A stretch of DNA of 64,000 bases from Wukongibacter sp050859025 (GTDB taxonomy: Bacteria; Bacillota; Clostridia; Peptostreptococcales; Caminicellaceae). The DNA lies in assembly GCF_050859025.1 (NCBI RefSeq), contig NZ_CP138200.1, positions 4,402,001 through 4,466,000 on the forward strand. The letters are read 5' to 3'. Made by a program: the position numbers and the translations under genes. This document shows, one piece after another, positions 1-9,477 of this stretch; position 1 is the first letter of the stretch; the number at the start of each line of letters is the position of its first letter. The notes beneath the pieces are model-generated. The model searched no databases. It worked only from the letters and a program-made list of their open reading frames with translations, and was not told the DNA's origin.

Positions 1-954
1 TCTTACTGGTACGCCTATGACTATTGTAGGTACTCCAGAATTTGATAAGTGAATACTACCACCATTTGTCCCTCCTGCTAATCTTACAGCATCTTGAAAG
101 TTAATTTCCAGTTCTTTAGCAATTTCCCTCGCAAATCTTGTAAATCTAGGATTTGATATCATAGACCTATCTCTATGTCTTATTTGTGGACCCTTTTTCA
201 AAGCTCCTTGTGATTCAAATTCATCTCTATAGATGTCGTCGGCTGGAGTGCCTTCAAATACTATAGCAGCATCTGGCTTGACAGTATTAGCAGTGACAAC
301 TGCTCCCCTTGTACCTACCTCTTCTTGGGCGGCAATAGCACCAATTACATCCACATCAAGCTCTTCATCCTTTAACTCCTTTAGTGTCTCTAGTACTGCT
401 GCACATCCTAGCCTATTATCAAAGGCCTTTCCTACTATTGTTTCATTCATTTCGTTATATTTGAATTCAGCATCTGGAGTTATAGGCGCTCCTACTTCGA
501 TTTTAAAAACCTCTATAACCTCTTCTCTTGAAGTTGCACCAACATCTATAACCATATCTGAAATGTCTAAAGGTTTACTTCTTTCGGCTTCTGACATAAA
601 ATGAGGCGGTTTAGAAGCAACCACCCCTAATATATTCACTCCCTCGGAGTTTTTAATCTTAACTCTTTGAGCCGACACATTTTTAGCTACCCAGCCACCA
701 ATTGGTATAAATTTTATAGTACCATTGGCTTTAATGGTCTGAACCATAAAACCTAACTCATCAGAATGCCCATCTATCATTATTACAGGCTTAGTATCAT
801 CATTCTTTTTTCTATGAAGATATACGTTTCTAAGACTATCTTCTTTAATATTTGTATAGGCCCCTGCATAATTTCTTATTATCCCAATAACCTCATCCTC
901 AAAACCGGATATTCCATTTGCATTAGATAAATCCCTAATTAATTCTAAATTCAT
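1..954 (-). CDS. M42 family metallo-aminopeptidase (partial, C-terminus off the window)
   Basis: Cytoplasmic dinuclear-metal aminopeptidase of the M42 family, which trims peptides after uptake. The first 318 residues are present; families are usually about 340-350 residues, so only the tail is missing. The metal-binding and catalytic signature is visible: DGHSDELG (D61, H63), FDNRLG (D179), AQEEVGTRG (E211/E212), E234, and GGTNGGSIH (H302). The ATG at 954 follows AGGAGGGG with good spacing. It starts 34 bases after the stop of the upstream regulator gene, so the two are probably co-transcribed. The adjacent peptide importer fits a peptide-use role. Whether it is a glutamyl-, leucyl- or other aminopeptidase cannot be told from sequence. 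Confidence 0.9.
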   Translation of the reverse strand, partial: MNLELIRDLSNANGISGFEDEVIGIIRNYAGAYTNIKEDSLRNVYLHRKKNDDTKPVIMIDGHSDELGFMVQTIKANGTIKFIPIGGWVAKNVSAQRVKIKNSEGVNILGVVASKPPHFMSEAERSKPLDISDMVIDVGATSREEVIEVFKIEVGAPITPDAEFKYNEMNETIVGKAFDNRLGCAAVLETLKELKDEELDVDVIGAIAAQEEVGTRGAVVTANTVKPDAAIVFEGTPADDIYRDEFESQGALKKGPQIRHRDRSMISNPRFTRFAREIAKELEINFQDAVRLAGGTNGGSIHLSNSGVPTIVIGVPVR

Positions 955-988
955 TATACCCCTCCTAACTTCTATAAATACTAGCCCA

Positions 989-2731
989 CTATATTTCCTT
1001 TACCTTATACAGCTCTAGAAACCTCTCTCCTTCCCTAGAAATTGTTGTACCTGCCCTACCATGTCTAACAGAAACAAGGTTTAAATCATTTAGTATTTCT
1101 ATTCTTAATCTAAGCTGTTGATCTGTTAGGTTCATTCCTCTTTGAAGAAGAAGCTGGCGCAGTGTAGTTCTTCCATAGGAAGAGTGTTTTTTCTTCCCCT
1201 CTAAAAATACCATTAGAATTTCTATGCTTTCTCCTAGAAATCCACGTTGCTCTATTTTATCAATAATTGATTTAATATCAATATCATTTTCTTCATCTTT
1301 ATCATTGACACTTTGATCCTTATTCCAGAGTTTTGCAAAAAAAGGAAGATTATCTGACGTAATTACCTTTTCTTCACCACAGGCTATTAAGGTTAATAGA
1401 TTAAATAACTCCTTAACGTTTCCATCCCAAGTATATTTATGGAGAATCTCCATAGCAGAATCTGTAAATACTATATCTTCTCTCTTAAGATTGTTCTTCA
1501 AATACTTACTTATTAAAACCTCTAAATCCTCTTTTCTATCCTTCAATTGAGGAATTACACATGTCATTCTCGTAAGAAGATAATATAGTTCTTTTTTAAA
1601 TATTCCCTTTAATACAAGTTCCTTTATGTCTACGGTACTTGTAGTTATTAACCTTAGTTTCACAGGAACTGATATAGGCTTTTCAGCACAATATACCTTG
1701 TTTTCCTGTAGAACCTGAATTAATCTAGCTTGAACATCTGAAGGCAGCTCTCCTACCTCTTCAATACATAATGTTCCATTTTGTGCTCTTTCAAATAAGC
1801 CTTTTATATATATTCCATTATTCTCATATCCAAATAGTTCATTTTCTAATGTTCTTTCTATTCTCGATTCACAGTTTATGCTAACATAGGGACCTTCTTT
1901 AAAGTTTGAAAAATTATGAATTGCTTCTGCCAACATACTCTTGCCTGTTCCAACGTTTCCAATAATATGAACCGGTTCATTGGATAAAGCAAATTTTTTA
2001 GTAACTTTTACTAATTTCTTCATTTCTTTGCTATAGGTAATAATATCATCAAAGGTATATTGGGTAGTATATTCTGTCAAAGCATTTAACCTATTACTTT
2101 GTAAAACTATATCCTCATACATATGTGCTTCATCGGTTAAAGAAAGTAAAGATCTCATATATCTTTTACAAATAGTTGGATATAATAGCTTAATACCAAG
2201 TAAATCGTGAAGCTGAATTACAGTTGATATATCAACAATTCTATGGCCCAGATCTATTGAGTTTTCTATTCCACCTGGTATCATTGCCCTCTCCCCAGGT
2301 GTCACAACAAAATCTACATCATCAGGAAAAGCTTCATCGGGATAATAGGGTATATACTTATGAATATCTACATTTTCTCTAAGTTCCTCAACAACTTCAT
2401 CGGTGTTTTTCCTTGTATCATTAACTACAAGTATTTTACTCCCCTGTGGAAGAGATAGGAGCTTACTTATTTTCAAAAAGTTTATTCCCCTTTTTACAAC
2501 TAAACATTTTGCCTCTTTGGGTATAAATGACTTAACAAGGGGCTCTATCAAATGACCTGAAAGTAATACTATTTCATCCTTTTCAATCATACCCTCCTTT
2601 AGATCTTTAATAGTAATTGCCCGTACCGATACATGTTCTCCAAATATCACCCTGATCTGATTACTCATTTTTTTAGAGTACACTTCCTGTATAGCAATAA
2701 TTACTAGCTTTCTTTTAACCAAGAACTTCAC
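989..2731 (-). CDS. AAA+ transcriptional regulator of the sigma-54-activator family without GAFTGA loop
   Basis: Probable DNA-binding regulator of 580 residues. An N-terminal sensory region (about 1-190) resembles the PrpR-type N domain. The AAA+ domain follows (about 230-470), with Walker A GNVGTGKS at 258-265 and a degenerate Walker B (LCIEEVGE, with Glu where Asp is usual). Where sigma-54 activators carry GAFTGA, this protein reads ENNGIYIKG (about 303-311), so contact with sigma-54 is unlikely. The C-terminus (about 490-575) looks like a winged helix rather than a Fis-type HTH. The start is a GTG at 2731; a TTG at 2722 has a better placed AAGGA, and an ATG at 2668 would remove the first beta strand of the N domain. 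Its position between the peptide importer and the M42 gene suggests it may control peptide use; this is inference. Confidence 0.75.
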   Translation of the reverse strand: MKFLVKRKLVIIAIQEVYSKKMSNQIRVIFGEHVSVRAITIKDLKEGMIEKDEIVLLSGHLIEPLVKSFIPKEAKCLVVKRGINFLKISKLLSLPQGSKILVVNDTRKNTDEVVEELRENVDIHKYIPYYPDEAFPDDVDFVVTPGERAMIPGGIENSIDLGHRIVDISTVIQLHDLLGIKLLYPTICKRYMRSLLSLTDEAHMYEDIVLQSNRLNALTEYTTQYTFDDIITYSKEMKKLVKVTKKFALSNEPVHIIGNVGTGKSMLAEAIHNFSNFKEGPYVSINCESRIERTLENELFGYENNGIYIKGLFERAQNGTLCIEEVGELPSDVQARLIQVLQENKVYCAEKPISVPVKLRLITTSTVDIKELVLKGIFKKELYYLLTRMTCVIPQLKDRKEDLEVLISKYLKNNLKREDIVFTDSAMEILHKYTWDGNVKELFNLLTLIACGEEKVITSDNLPFFAKLWNKDQSVNDKDEENDIDIKSIIDKIEQRGFLGESIEILMVFLEGKKKHSSYGRTTLRQLLLQRGMNLTDQQLRLRIEILNDLNLVSVRHGRAGTTISREGERFLELYKVKEI

Positions 2732-2806
2732 ATCCTTAAAACTATTTTACTTTAGTATATATGACCTAACTAATAATTGAGATAATTTCCAAAGAAGACA
2801 ATTAAG

Positions 2807-2839
2807 GCTTCAATATTTTCAATCTGGAATTTATGAAGC
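2807..2839 (-). terminator. weak hairpin after the peptide importer operon
   Basis: GCTTCA and TGAAGC arms with a 21-base loop lie just downstream of the last importer gene. There is no clear T run, so this is only a possible terminator or processing site. Confidence 0.25.
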
Positions 2840-2856
2840 TTTAAACCTACTTATCT

Positions 2857-3825
2857 CTAATACAAATGACATGCAGTAAAATGATTGGGTTCTATCTCCT
2901 TAAATTCAGGCACAGCTTTTTTGCATATATCCTTAGCATATTTACATCTAATATGGAAGGTACAACCACTCGGAGGGTTTAAAGGACTAGGTATACTTCC
3001 CTCTAGTATTATACGCTCCTTTTTTATTCTAGGATTTGGAACAGGCACCGCCGATAGTAATGCCTGGGTATAGGGGTGCAGTGGTTTATCATATAGTGTA
3101 TCCTTATCCGCTAGTTCCACTAGTTTTCCCAAATACATTACTCCTATTCTATCACTTATGTGCTCAACGACGCTTAGGTCATGGGCTATAAAAAGATATG
3201 TTAAATCCAAATCTCTTTGTAAATCCTGCATAAGATTCAACACTTGAGACTGAATAGATACATCTAGGGCAGATACTGGCTCATCAGCAATAATTAGCTT
3301 TGGCTGTGCAGCTAATGCTCTTGCGATACCTATTCTCTGTCTTTGCCCTCCACTAAACTCATGAGGATATCTTACAGAGTGATATGAGCTAAGACCTACC
3401 ATATTTAATAGTTCATGAATTCTTTTCTTCATTTCTTCATTATCTTTATACATACCATGAACTATAAGAGGTTCAGCAATTATTTCACCTACTGTCATTC
3501 TAGGATTTAAGGATGCATAGGGGTCTTGGAAAATCATTTGAATATCTTTTCTTAGTGGGCGAATTTCATCATCGGTCATCTTAGTGATGTCCTTTTTCTT
3601 AAAAAGAATCTTTCCCTCGGTAGATTCAATTAGCTTAAGCAGCATTCTTCCCGTTGTTGATTTCCCACATCCACTTTCTCCAACAAGTCCAAGGGTTTCC
3701 CCTTCATATATCTCAAATGATACTCCATCAACTGCACGAACATACTCTACTCTTCTTCTTAAGAAACCCTTCTTTATAGGAAAGTGTTTCTTTAAATTTT
3801 TAACTACTAATAGAGGTTCTCCCAT
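2857..3825 (-). CDS. peptide ABC transporter ATP-binding protein, DppF/OppF type
   Basis: Second ATPase of the peptide importer; hydrolyses ATP on the cytoplasmic face to drive uptake. Walker A is GESGCGKST (about residues 50-58), signature FSGGQRQRIGIARAL, and Walker B LIIADEP. The C-terminal oligopeptide domain carries the Cys set (CTFHIRC, DIC and a final AC) that in related importers can bind an iron-sulfur cluster. I place the start at the ATG at 3825, preceded by AGGGAGG; a GTG one codon upstream is possible. Last gene of the five-gene importer unit, 15 bases after its ATPase partner. DppF and OppF cannot be separated by sequence alone. Confidence 0.92.
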   Translation of the reverse strand: MGEPLLVVKNLKKHFPIKKGFLRRRVEYVRAVDGVSFEIYEGETLGLVGESGCGKSTTGRMLLKLIESTEGKILFKKKDITKMTDDEIRPLRKDIQMIFQDPYASLNPRMTVGEIIAEPLIVHGMYKDNEEMKKRIHELLNMVGLSSYHSVRYPHEFSGGQRQRIGIARALAAQPKLIIADEPVSALDVSIQSQVLNLMQDLQRDLDLTYLFIAHDLSVVEHISDRIGVMYLGKLVELADKDTLYDKPLHPYTQALLSAVPVPNPRIKKERIILEGSIPSPLNPPSGCTFHIRCKYAKDICKKAVPEFKEIEPNHFTACHLY

Positions 3826-3840
3826 CACACCTCCCTCCTT

Positions 3841-4821
3841 CTATAGATTTTTCTTATCACATAACCAACATTTGCTACTGTGATTTTCTTCTACATAATA
3901 AAATGGTGGCTCTTCCTGCCAGCATTTATCAAAGGCCTTTGGACATCGTGGTGCAAATTTACATCCCTTAGGCATATTCTTAGGACTTGGTACATTTCCA
4001 GGTATTGATTCTAAACGATCAACCTTTTTTCGAAGAACAGGAATTGATTTTAAAAGACCTTTTGTATATTGATGCTGTGGATTTTCAAAAATCTGATACA
4101 CATCTCCAGCTTCTACCACTCTACCAGCATACATTACCACTACCCTTTCGCACATTTCGGCAACTACACCTAGATCATGGGTTACAAACATTATAGCTGT
4201 ACCTACTTCTTCCTTGAGCTTTTTCATCAAATCTAAAATCTGAGCTTGTATTGTAACATCTAAGGCCGTTGTTGGCTCATCTGCTATTAATAGCTTAGGG
4301 TTACAGGCCATAGCCATAGCAATCATAACCCTTTGTCTCATACCACCCGATAGTTGAAATGGAAACTCCGAATATATATTCTCTGCACGGGGAATACCAA
4401 CTAGCTTTAACATATTTATCGTGTGATCTTTTGCCTTTTCTTTATTATAACTCAAATGCAGCTTTATAGCTTCACTAATTTGCTCTCCAATTCTAAGTAC
4501 AGGATTTAATGATGTCATAGGCTCTTGAAAAATCATAGCAATATCATTTCCTCTTATTGCCCTCATATCCTCTTCCTTTAAATTTGCTAGGTTTTTTCCT
4601 TCAAATTCAATCGTTCCATCTACGATCTTTCCAGATGTATCCTTAAGCAATCCCATAATCGAAAGGGAAGTAACACTTTTCCCACTGCCGGATTCTCCTA
4701 CTACTCCTAGTGTCTCTCCTTCATTAATATAAATATCTACTCCATCAACAGCCTTCACTGTTCCATTATCGGTAAAAAAGTGGGTCTTCAAATTTTTTAT
4801 TTCTAATATTTTCTTAGTCAA
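3841..4821 (-). CDS. peptide ABC transporter ATP-binding protein, DppD/OppD type
   Basis: First ATPase of the importer, 326 residues, pairing with the downstream DppF-like protein. Walker A GESGSGKS is at about 42-49, with signature LSGGMRQRVMIAMAMA and Walker B LLIADEP. The C-terminal extension has Cys residues in the CKFAPRCPKAFDKC and KCWLC stretches, as in the iron-sulfur-containing DppD/DppF group. The start is a TTG at 4821, eight bases after GAGGAGG; no better ATG is in frame. It follows the permease gene by 25 bases. Confidence 0.92.
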   Translation of the reverse strand: MTKKILEIKNLKTHFFTDNGTVKAVDGVDIYINEGETLGVVGESGSGKSVTSLSIMGLLKDTSGKIVDGTIEFEGKNLANLKEEDMRAIRGNDIAMIFQEPMTSLNPVLRIGEQISEAIKLHLSYNKEKAKDHTINMLKLVGIPRAENIYSEFPFQLSGGMRQRVMIAMAMACNPKLLIADEPTTALDVTIQAQILDLMKKLKEEVGTAIMFVTHDLGVVAEMCERVVVMYAGRVVEAGDVYQIFENPQHQYTKGLLKSIPVLRKKVDRLESIPGNVPSPKNMPKGCKFAPRCPKAFDKCWQEEPPFYYVEENHSSKCWLCDKKNL

Positions 4822-4846
4822 AAGAATCGCCTCCTCTCACCAGTGC

Positions 4847-5749
4847 TTAGTTGTCAATCTTAGGATCTAAAGCATCTCTTAATCCATCACCTAATAGGTT
4901 AAAGGCAAGTACAGTAATAAATATTGCAAGCCCTGGAAAAAATGTTATATGTGAGGCTACGCCCAAATAATCTCTTCCCGAACTAAGCATAGCTCCCCAT
5001 TCAGGTGTTGGAGGCTGTGCTCCCATTCCAAGAAAGCTTAAACTAGATGCCGTTAAGATTGATGTACCTATTCTCATAGTAAAATACACAATTATACCTG
5101 AAAAAGTATCGGGCAATATATGCTTGAACATAACTCTTCTATCTTTTGTTCCGATACTCTTAGCAGCTTCAACGTACACAGTTTTTTTAATTGCCAGTGT
5201 ATTACCTCTAACTATTCTTGCAAACATTGGTGTACTAAATATTGCAACTGCAAATACAACATTATAAAGTCCTGGCCCCAAGATTGCGATTATACCAATA
5301 GCTAATATTATTCCTGGAAAAGCAAATAAAACATCGGCGATTCTCATAATTACATTATCAATCCATCCACCATAATAACCACTAATAAGTCCCAGAATTG
5401 AACCCAAAATAGCTCCAAACACAACTGAACTAAGCCCAACGGCTAAAGAAATTCTTGAGCCTACTATTACCCTGCTAAATATGTCCCTACCATAAGCATC
5501 TGTTCCAAACCAATGCTTGCTTGAAGGACCTTCCAATAGATGCTCATAATCGGGTTCACTTGTATCATAGGGTACAATATATGGTCCAACTATGGCACTT
5601 ATAATAAATAAGCATATAAATATTCCAGCAGCCATAGCTGTTTTTTGTTTTTTAAACTTTCTCCAAAACTCTGAAAGGGGAGATCTTATATCTTCTAACT
5701 CTTCACCTTCAGTATAATCGAATTTATTATTTTCACTAATCTGAGACAT
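4847..5749 (-). CDS. peptide ABC transporter permease, DppC/OppC type
   Basis: Inner-membrane permease of 300 residues. It has a cytoplasmic N-terminus, a first membrane span near 38-60, an OppC-type N domain (HWFGTDAYGRDIFSR), and then a five-span BPD permease domain. The EAA coupling loop is YVEAAKSIGTKDRR followed by HILPD. The ATG at 5749 has AAGGAGGGATAGAG upstream. It lies 15 bases after dppB and is co-transcribed with it. Confidence 0.92.
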   Translation of the reverse strand: MSQISENNKFDYTEGEELEDIRSPLSEFWRKFKKQKTAMAAGIFICLFIISAIVGPYIVPYDTSEPDYEHLLEGPSSKHWFGTDAYGRDIFSRVIVGSRISLAVGLSSVVFGAILGSILGLISGYYGGWIDNVIMRIADVLFAFPGIILAIGIIAILGPGLYNVVFAVAIFSTPMFARIVRGNTLAIKKTVYVEAAKSIGTKDRRVMFKHILPDTFSGIIVYFTMRIGTSILTASSLSFLGMGAQPPTPEWGAMLSSGRDYLGVASHITFFPGLAIFITVLAFNLLGDGLRDALDPKIDN

Positions 5750-5764
5750 CTCTATCCCTCCTTA

Positions 5765-6682
5765 TCAATAACTAATTTCAGGATTTAAAACTGCATATAA
5801 CAGGTCTACTATTAAATTAATAATAATGAACTGTAATGAGAAAATAAGGATTTCTGATTGTATCATAGGATAATCTCGAAAGGCAACGGAATCTATTAAT
5901 AAACTTCCCATACCGGGCCAGCTAAAAACAGTCTCTATAACAACCGATCCTCCTAATAAAAAACCAAATCGTAATCCTACCATAGTTACTATTGGAATAA
6001 GAGCGTTTCTAAAAACATGCTTCCAAACGACAATTTTTTCTTTCAGTCCTTTAGCTCTAGCAGTTCTTACATAGTCTTCCTTTAAAATGTCCATTACAGA
6101 AGATCTTGAAAATCTAGCTATTACGGCTGCTACTCCAGCTCCAAGGGTCATAGATGGTAAAAAATAATGCTTTAGGGTGCCATATCCACCTGTAGGAAAC
6201 CATCCTAGCTTAACCGAAAAAATCTGTATCATCATAAGTCCCAGCCAAAATGATGGTAAAGAAATACCTGAAACAGCTGCAAACATACCTGTATAATCCT
6301 GCCACTTTCCTCGATTTACAGCGGAAACCATACCAATCAAAAGTCCAAAAACGACAGACCAAAAGATACTAAAAATGGTTAATGTAAATGTGGGAATAAA
6401 TCTATTTCCTATTTCCTCTAAAACTGGTTTCTTGGTCTTCATTGACATTCCTAAATCTCCACGTAATAGACCCTTCATATAGCTAAAGTATTGGATATAT
6501 AAAGGTCTATCTAAGCCTAATTCCTCTCTGATAAGCTTTACATCCTCTAAAGTAGCATCCTCACCTGCAACAATTCTGGCCGGATCTCCTGGAATCAAGT
6601 GTATAAAGAGAAATACAAATATTGATACTAATAGTAATGTAGGTATAACACCAAATATTCTCTTTATAGCATAATCTAGCAT
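5765..6682 (-). CDS. peptide ABC transporter permease, DppB/OppB type
   Basis: Inner-membrane permease of 305 residues forming the translocation pore with the DppC-like protein. The N-terminal span (IFGVIPTLLLVSIFVFLFIH) and LIPGDPA motif are typical of DppB/OppB. The EAA loop is YVRTARAKGLKEK followed by HVFRNALIPIV. A GAGGAAAGTAA site precedes the ATG at 6682. It is separated by about 160 bases from the binding-protein gene upstream, a spacing that often holds a partial terminator lowering permease expression. Confidence 0.92.
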   Translation of the reverse strand: MLDYAIKRIFGVIPTLLLVSIFVFLFIHLIPGDPARIVAGEDATLEDVKLIREELGLDRPLYIQYFSYMKGLLRGDLGMSMKTKKPVLEEIGNRFIPTFTLTIFSIFWSVVFGLLIGMVSAVNRGKWQDYTGMFAAVSGISLPSFWLGLMMIQIFSVKLGWFPTGGYGTLKHYFLPSMTLGAGVAAVIARFSRSSVMDILKEDYVRTARAKGLKEKIVVWKHVFRNALIPIVTMVGLRFGFLLGGSVVIETVFSWPGMGSLLIDSVAFRDYPMIQSEILIFSLQFIIINLIVDLLYAVLNPEISY

Positions 6683-6721
6683 TTACTTTCCTCCTCTTCT
6701 ACAGGAATTTCTAAATTTATA

Positions 6722-6779
6722 GGGATGTTTCATAATAGCAAATTTCAAGATCTAAACTTTACCCATTCTGAAACACCCC
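6722..6779 (-). terminator. possible attenuating hairpin between binding protein and permease genes
   Basis: Arms of 11 bases (GGGATGTTTCA and TGAAACACCCC, one mismatch) flank a loop of about 36 bases. The stem sits between the binding-protein gene and dppB, where a leaky terminator or RNA-stabilising stem is common in such operons. No strong T run follows. Confidence 0.4.
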
Positions 6780-6841
6780 CCGGGACTAAACTCATAAGAT
6801 ATTTTTATAAGGCAGCCCCATTTATTAATTATTAAGCTATA

Positions 6842-8461
6842 CTATTTTATCTCGGCCTCTTCAACACTTAGTGAGCCGTCAGGTAATAAGTATACGCCTT
6901 CTAAATAGTCTTGTTTACCAGCCTTGGTCAGATCAACGGATAGAAATGCCCAAGGAGCATCGTTCCAAATAATTTCTTGTACCTTTTTATAAGCTTCTTT
7001 TCTCTTTTCAGTATCTGCAGTGGCAATACCAACCTTAATCCATTCATCTGCTTCAGGATTATTGTAGTAAGCCGTGTTATATGAATTTGGAGGACATGAA
7101 TCGCCTGCAAATAGCGGTCTAATTCCCCAATCTGCATCACCAGTAGATGGAGACCATCCACCGAAATACATTTGTAATTCCGCCTCTTCTGGCTTTGCTA
7201 CCGTCCATATTCTTTCAAGTCTCGTACCAGATTCCATAGGAACTAAGTTAGCCTTAATACCAATTTGTGCAAGCTGTTGTTGTAAGAATTCCAAACCTCT
7301 GATAGTTGTAGAACTATTATTTGCCCAAATTTCTGTTTCAAAGCCGTTTTCATAACCAGCTTCCTTCATAAGCTCTTTAGCCTTTTCTAGGTTGAATTCA
7401 TATGTGTTATCTTGCTTTGAATAATATTGTGTATTTGGAGCTATAATAGAATCCATTTGCTCTGTAAGTCCGTTATATACGACTTTTGAAAATGCTTTTT
7501 TATTAATTGCATAGTTTATAGCCTGTCTAACTCTAACATCATCAAATGGTTTTTTCATTGTATTCATTGATAAATATCTAACTATGATTGACGGATTTGT
7601 CTCTACTATAACACCATCTTTACCATTTATAGCTTCAATCTGCTCTGGCGGTACAGGATATATAAAGTCTGCTTCCTTAGTTTGCAGCATAGCAATTCTA
7701 CTACCATTTTCTTTTACTGGTTTAAAGGTAATTGAATCAACCTTTGGATAGCCTGGCTTCCAATAGTTTTCATTTTTAGCCATCTTTAAATGAGAGCCTG
7801 AAACCCACTCTTCAAATACAAATGGACCTGTACCAACAGGATGCTGGGATACTTCCTTGCCATATTCTTCTAAGGCTTTTGGACTATGCATCATAGCTGC
7901 TGGATGGGCAAAGGTATTTATCATAGCACCAAATGGCTCCTTAAGCTTTACCTTAACAGTAAATTCATCTACAACCTCAGTACTATCTACAATTGCAAAT
8001 AAACTATGTCTCTTTAATTTGTTTTCTGGATTTGCTAAGCGATCAACATTAACCTTAACGGCTTCAGCGTTGAAGTCAGTCCCATCGTGGAACTTAATTC
8101 CTTGACGAAGTTTAAATATGAATTCAGTCGCATCCTCATTACTCTCATAACTTTCTGCAAGAACAGGTATAACATTCATGTCTTTGTCAAAACCCACTAG
8201 ACCTTGCATCATTGTTTTTTGAGCAGAATAGGATAGTGTATCATTAGTATCATGTGGATCCATACTGATAAATGTTGCAGCAACCGCTACTACTAAATCT
8301 TTGTTTTCTTTAGAAGCTCCTGCATCTTCTTTTGGTTGTTCAGTTGCTTGTTGCTCCGGTTCCTTTTTTTCTGTTTCATCAGTAGCTTTATTTCCGCATC
8401 CAGCCAAACTAGATACCATTAAAGCCATAACTAGAAACAATACAAAAATTCTTTTTGACAT
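6842..8461 (-). CDS. peptide ABC transporter substrate-binding lipoprotein (SBP family 5)
   Basis: Extracellular solute-binding lipoprotein of 539 residues that captures peptides, or possibly nickel or another ligand, for the importer encoded downstream. The start is the ATG at 8461, preceded by AAAGGGGGAG; an in-frame upstream extension is unlikely. The signal peptide ends in lipobox LAGC with the acylated Cys at residue 22, followed by a charged low-complexity linker. The mature part has family 5 features such as VAVAATFISMDPHDT, FKLRQGIKFHDGT and the PVGTGPFVFEEW stretch. First gene of the operon, with its own promoter. The ligand cannot be read from sequence. Confidence 0.92.
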   Translation of the reverse strand: MSKRIFVLFLVMALMVSSLAGCGNKATDETEKKEPEQQATEQPKEDAGASKENKDLVVAVAATFISMDPHDTNDTLSYSAQKTMMQGLVGFDKDMNVIPVLAESYESNEDATEFIFKLRQGIKFHDGTDFNAEAVKVNVDRLANPENKLKRHSLFAIVDSTEVVDEFTVKVKLKEPFGAMINTFAHPAAMMHSPKALEEYGKEVSQHPVGTGPFVFEEWVSGSHLKMAKNENYWKPGYPKVDSITFKPVKENGSRIAMLQTKEADFIYPVPPEQIEAINGKDGVIVETNPSIIVRYLSMNTMKKPFDDVRVRQAINYAINKKAFSKVVYNGLTEQMDSIIAPNTQYYSKQDNTYEFNLEKAKELMKEAGYENGFETEIWANNSSTTIRGLEFLQQQLAQIGIKANLVPMESGTRLERIWTVAKPEEAELQMYFGGWSPSTGDADWGIRPLFAGDSCPPNSYNTAYYNNPEADEWIKVGIATADTEKRKEAYKKVQEIIWNDAPWAFLSVDLTKAGKQDYLEGVYLLPDGSLSVEEAEIK

Positions 8462-8558
8462 TTTTACTCCCCCTTTTAAATGTTTATATAAAAGTGCCAA
8501 ACACTTTTATAACATAGCCGTGTAATATATTAAATTTTCGTAATTTTTTTATGAATAT

Positions 8559-8587
8559 AGTATACAACACAAAACAACCTATTACAA
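8559..8587 (-). promoter_or_regulatory. sigma-A-type promoter of the peptide importer operon
   Basis: On the minus strand, TTGTAA (8582-8587) and TATACT (8559-8564) are separated by exactly 17 bases, about 100 bases upstream of the binding-protein start codon. Confidence 0.6.
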
Positions 8588-8678
8588 CCTAATAATTTTA
8601 TTTATATATATACTTTTATTAAGCAATTGCAAAATCCTTATCTTAGTTTTTGAGATTTTTATATTATATGATTAAAAG
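8588..8678. other. intergenic, no gene seen
   Basis: Part of the roughly 450-base gap between the peptide importer and nrdG. It is AT-rich and holds no supported coding region; the rest of the gap contains the importer promoter and two terminator hairpins, listed separately. Confidence 0.5.
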
Positions 8679-8707
8679 CCCATTGATAGAAACTTTCTAT
8701 CAATGGG
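8679..8707. terminator. intrinsic terminator hairpin
   Basis: Perfect 13-base arms (CCCATTGATAGAA) around a 3-base loop. On the minus strand the stem is followed by TTTTAAT, and on the plus strand by a T-rich stretch. It probably backs up termination after nrdG. Confidence 0.6.
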
Positions 8708-8854
8708 TCTTATAAATTTTTCTCCAAATCCTTCTTTGCTTATCCATCAAATTCAAAGGAATTCTATATCTCCTCCATCTTTTCTTTATTCTTCTTTATG
8801 AACTAACACAACAAATCAATCTATGATAAATGCTATATATCAAAAACTTGAAAA

Positions 8855-8885
8855 TCCCTCTTAATAGTCATCCTATCAAGAGGGA
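8855..8885 (-). terminator. intrinsic terminator after nrdG
   Basis: 8-base arms TCCCTCTT and AAGAGGGA lie 27 bases after the nrdG stop and are followed on the minus strand by TTTTCAAGTTTTTG. Confidence 0.65.
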
Positions 8886-8911
8886 AATAATATTATTAAC
8901 AAAGGTCTAAT

Positions 8912-9463
8912 TTACCTAGCCATTGCCACTTCTTCAGTTTGCACATTATAGTATCCTTCCATTAGAACAGGTGCTCTAAATCTTAAGGATTTTTTTACAT
9001 CAAGTATTCTTTGATTTTCCGAACCTCTAAATTTTAAAAGTAAATTCTTTTCTTCCAATATAAACGGACCATCTATAAGAACATCTATATATTTTAAAAA
9101 TTCAATCCAGCCTTCCTTATACTTTCTTCCTCGCTTATTTATAAGCTCTTCAAAGGTATAACCAGTGTAGCACCATATATCCAAGTTAATCTCCTTTGCA
9201 GCCTTTGCTATTTCGAGGCATTCATTTGGCTGTTCAAAAGGGTCTCCTCCAGAGAACGTAATCCCCTTATGAAGACGTAGACTTTCTAATTCATTAATAA
9301 TATCCTTAGTATCCATTAAAAAACCATCTTTAAAATCATGGGTACAAGGATTATGGCACCCTTTACAATTGTGTTTACATCCCTGAGTCCAAACTACGGC
9401 TCTGAGTCCCGGTCCATCAACTATACTATCCCTTGTGATTCCGTGTGATAGTCTAATAAGCAT
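8912..9463 (-). CDS. nrdG: anaerobic ribonucleoside-triphosphate reductase activating protein
   Basis: Radical SAM activase of 183 residues that generates the glycyl radical on NrdD. The radical SAM cluster motif is CKHNCKGCHN (C-x3-C-x2-C), preceded by GPGLRAVVWTQGC and followed by the TFSGGDPFEQP stretch that binds S-adenosylmethionine. The length is usual for the family. It follows nrdD by 14 bases with an AAGGGAAGTGG ribosome site and ends at two hairpin terminators. Expected to be regulated together with nrdD by NrdR. Confidence 0.95.
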   Translation of the reverse strand: MLIRLSHGITRDSIVDGPGLRAVVWTQGCKHNCKGCHNPCTHDFKDGFLMDTKDIINELESLRLHKGITFSGGDPFEQPNECLEIAKAAKEINLDIWCYTGYTFEELINKRGRKYKEGWIEFLKYIDVLIDGPFILEEKNLLLKFRGSENQRILDVKKSLRFRAPVLMEGYYNVQTEEVAMAR

Positions 9464-9477
9464 AAAACCACTTCCCT

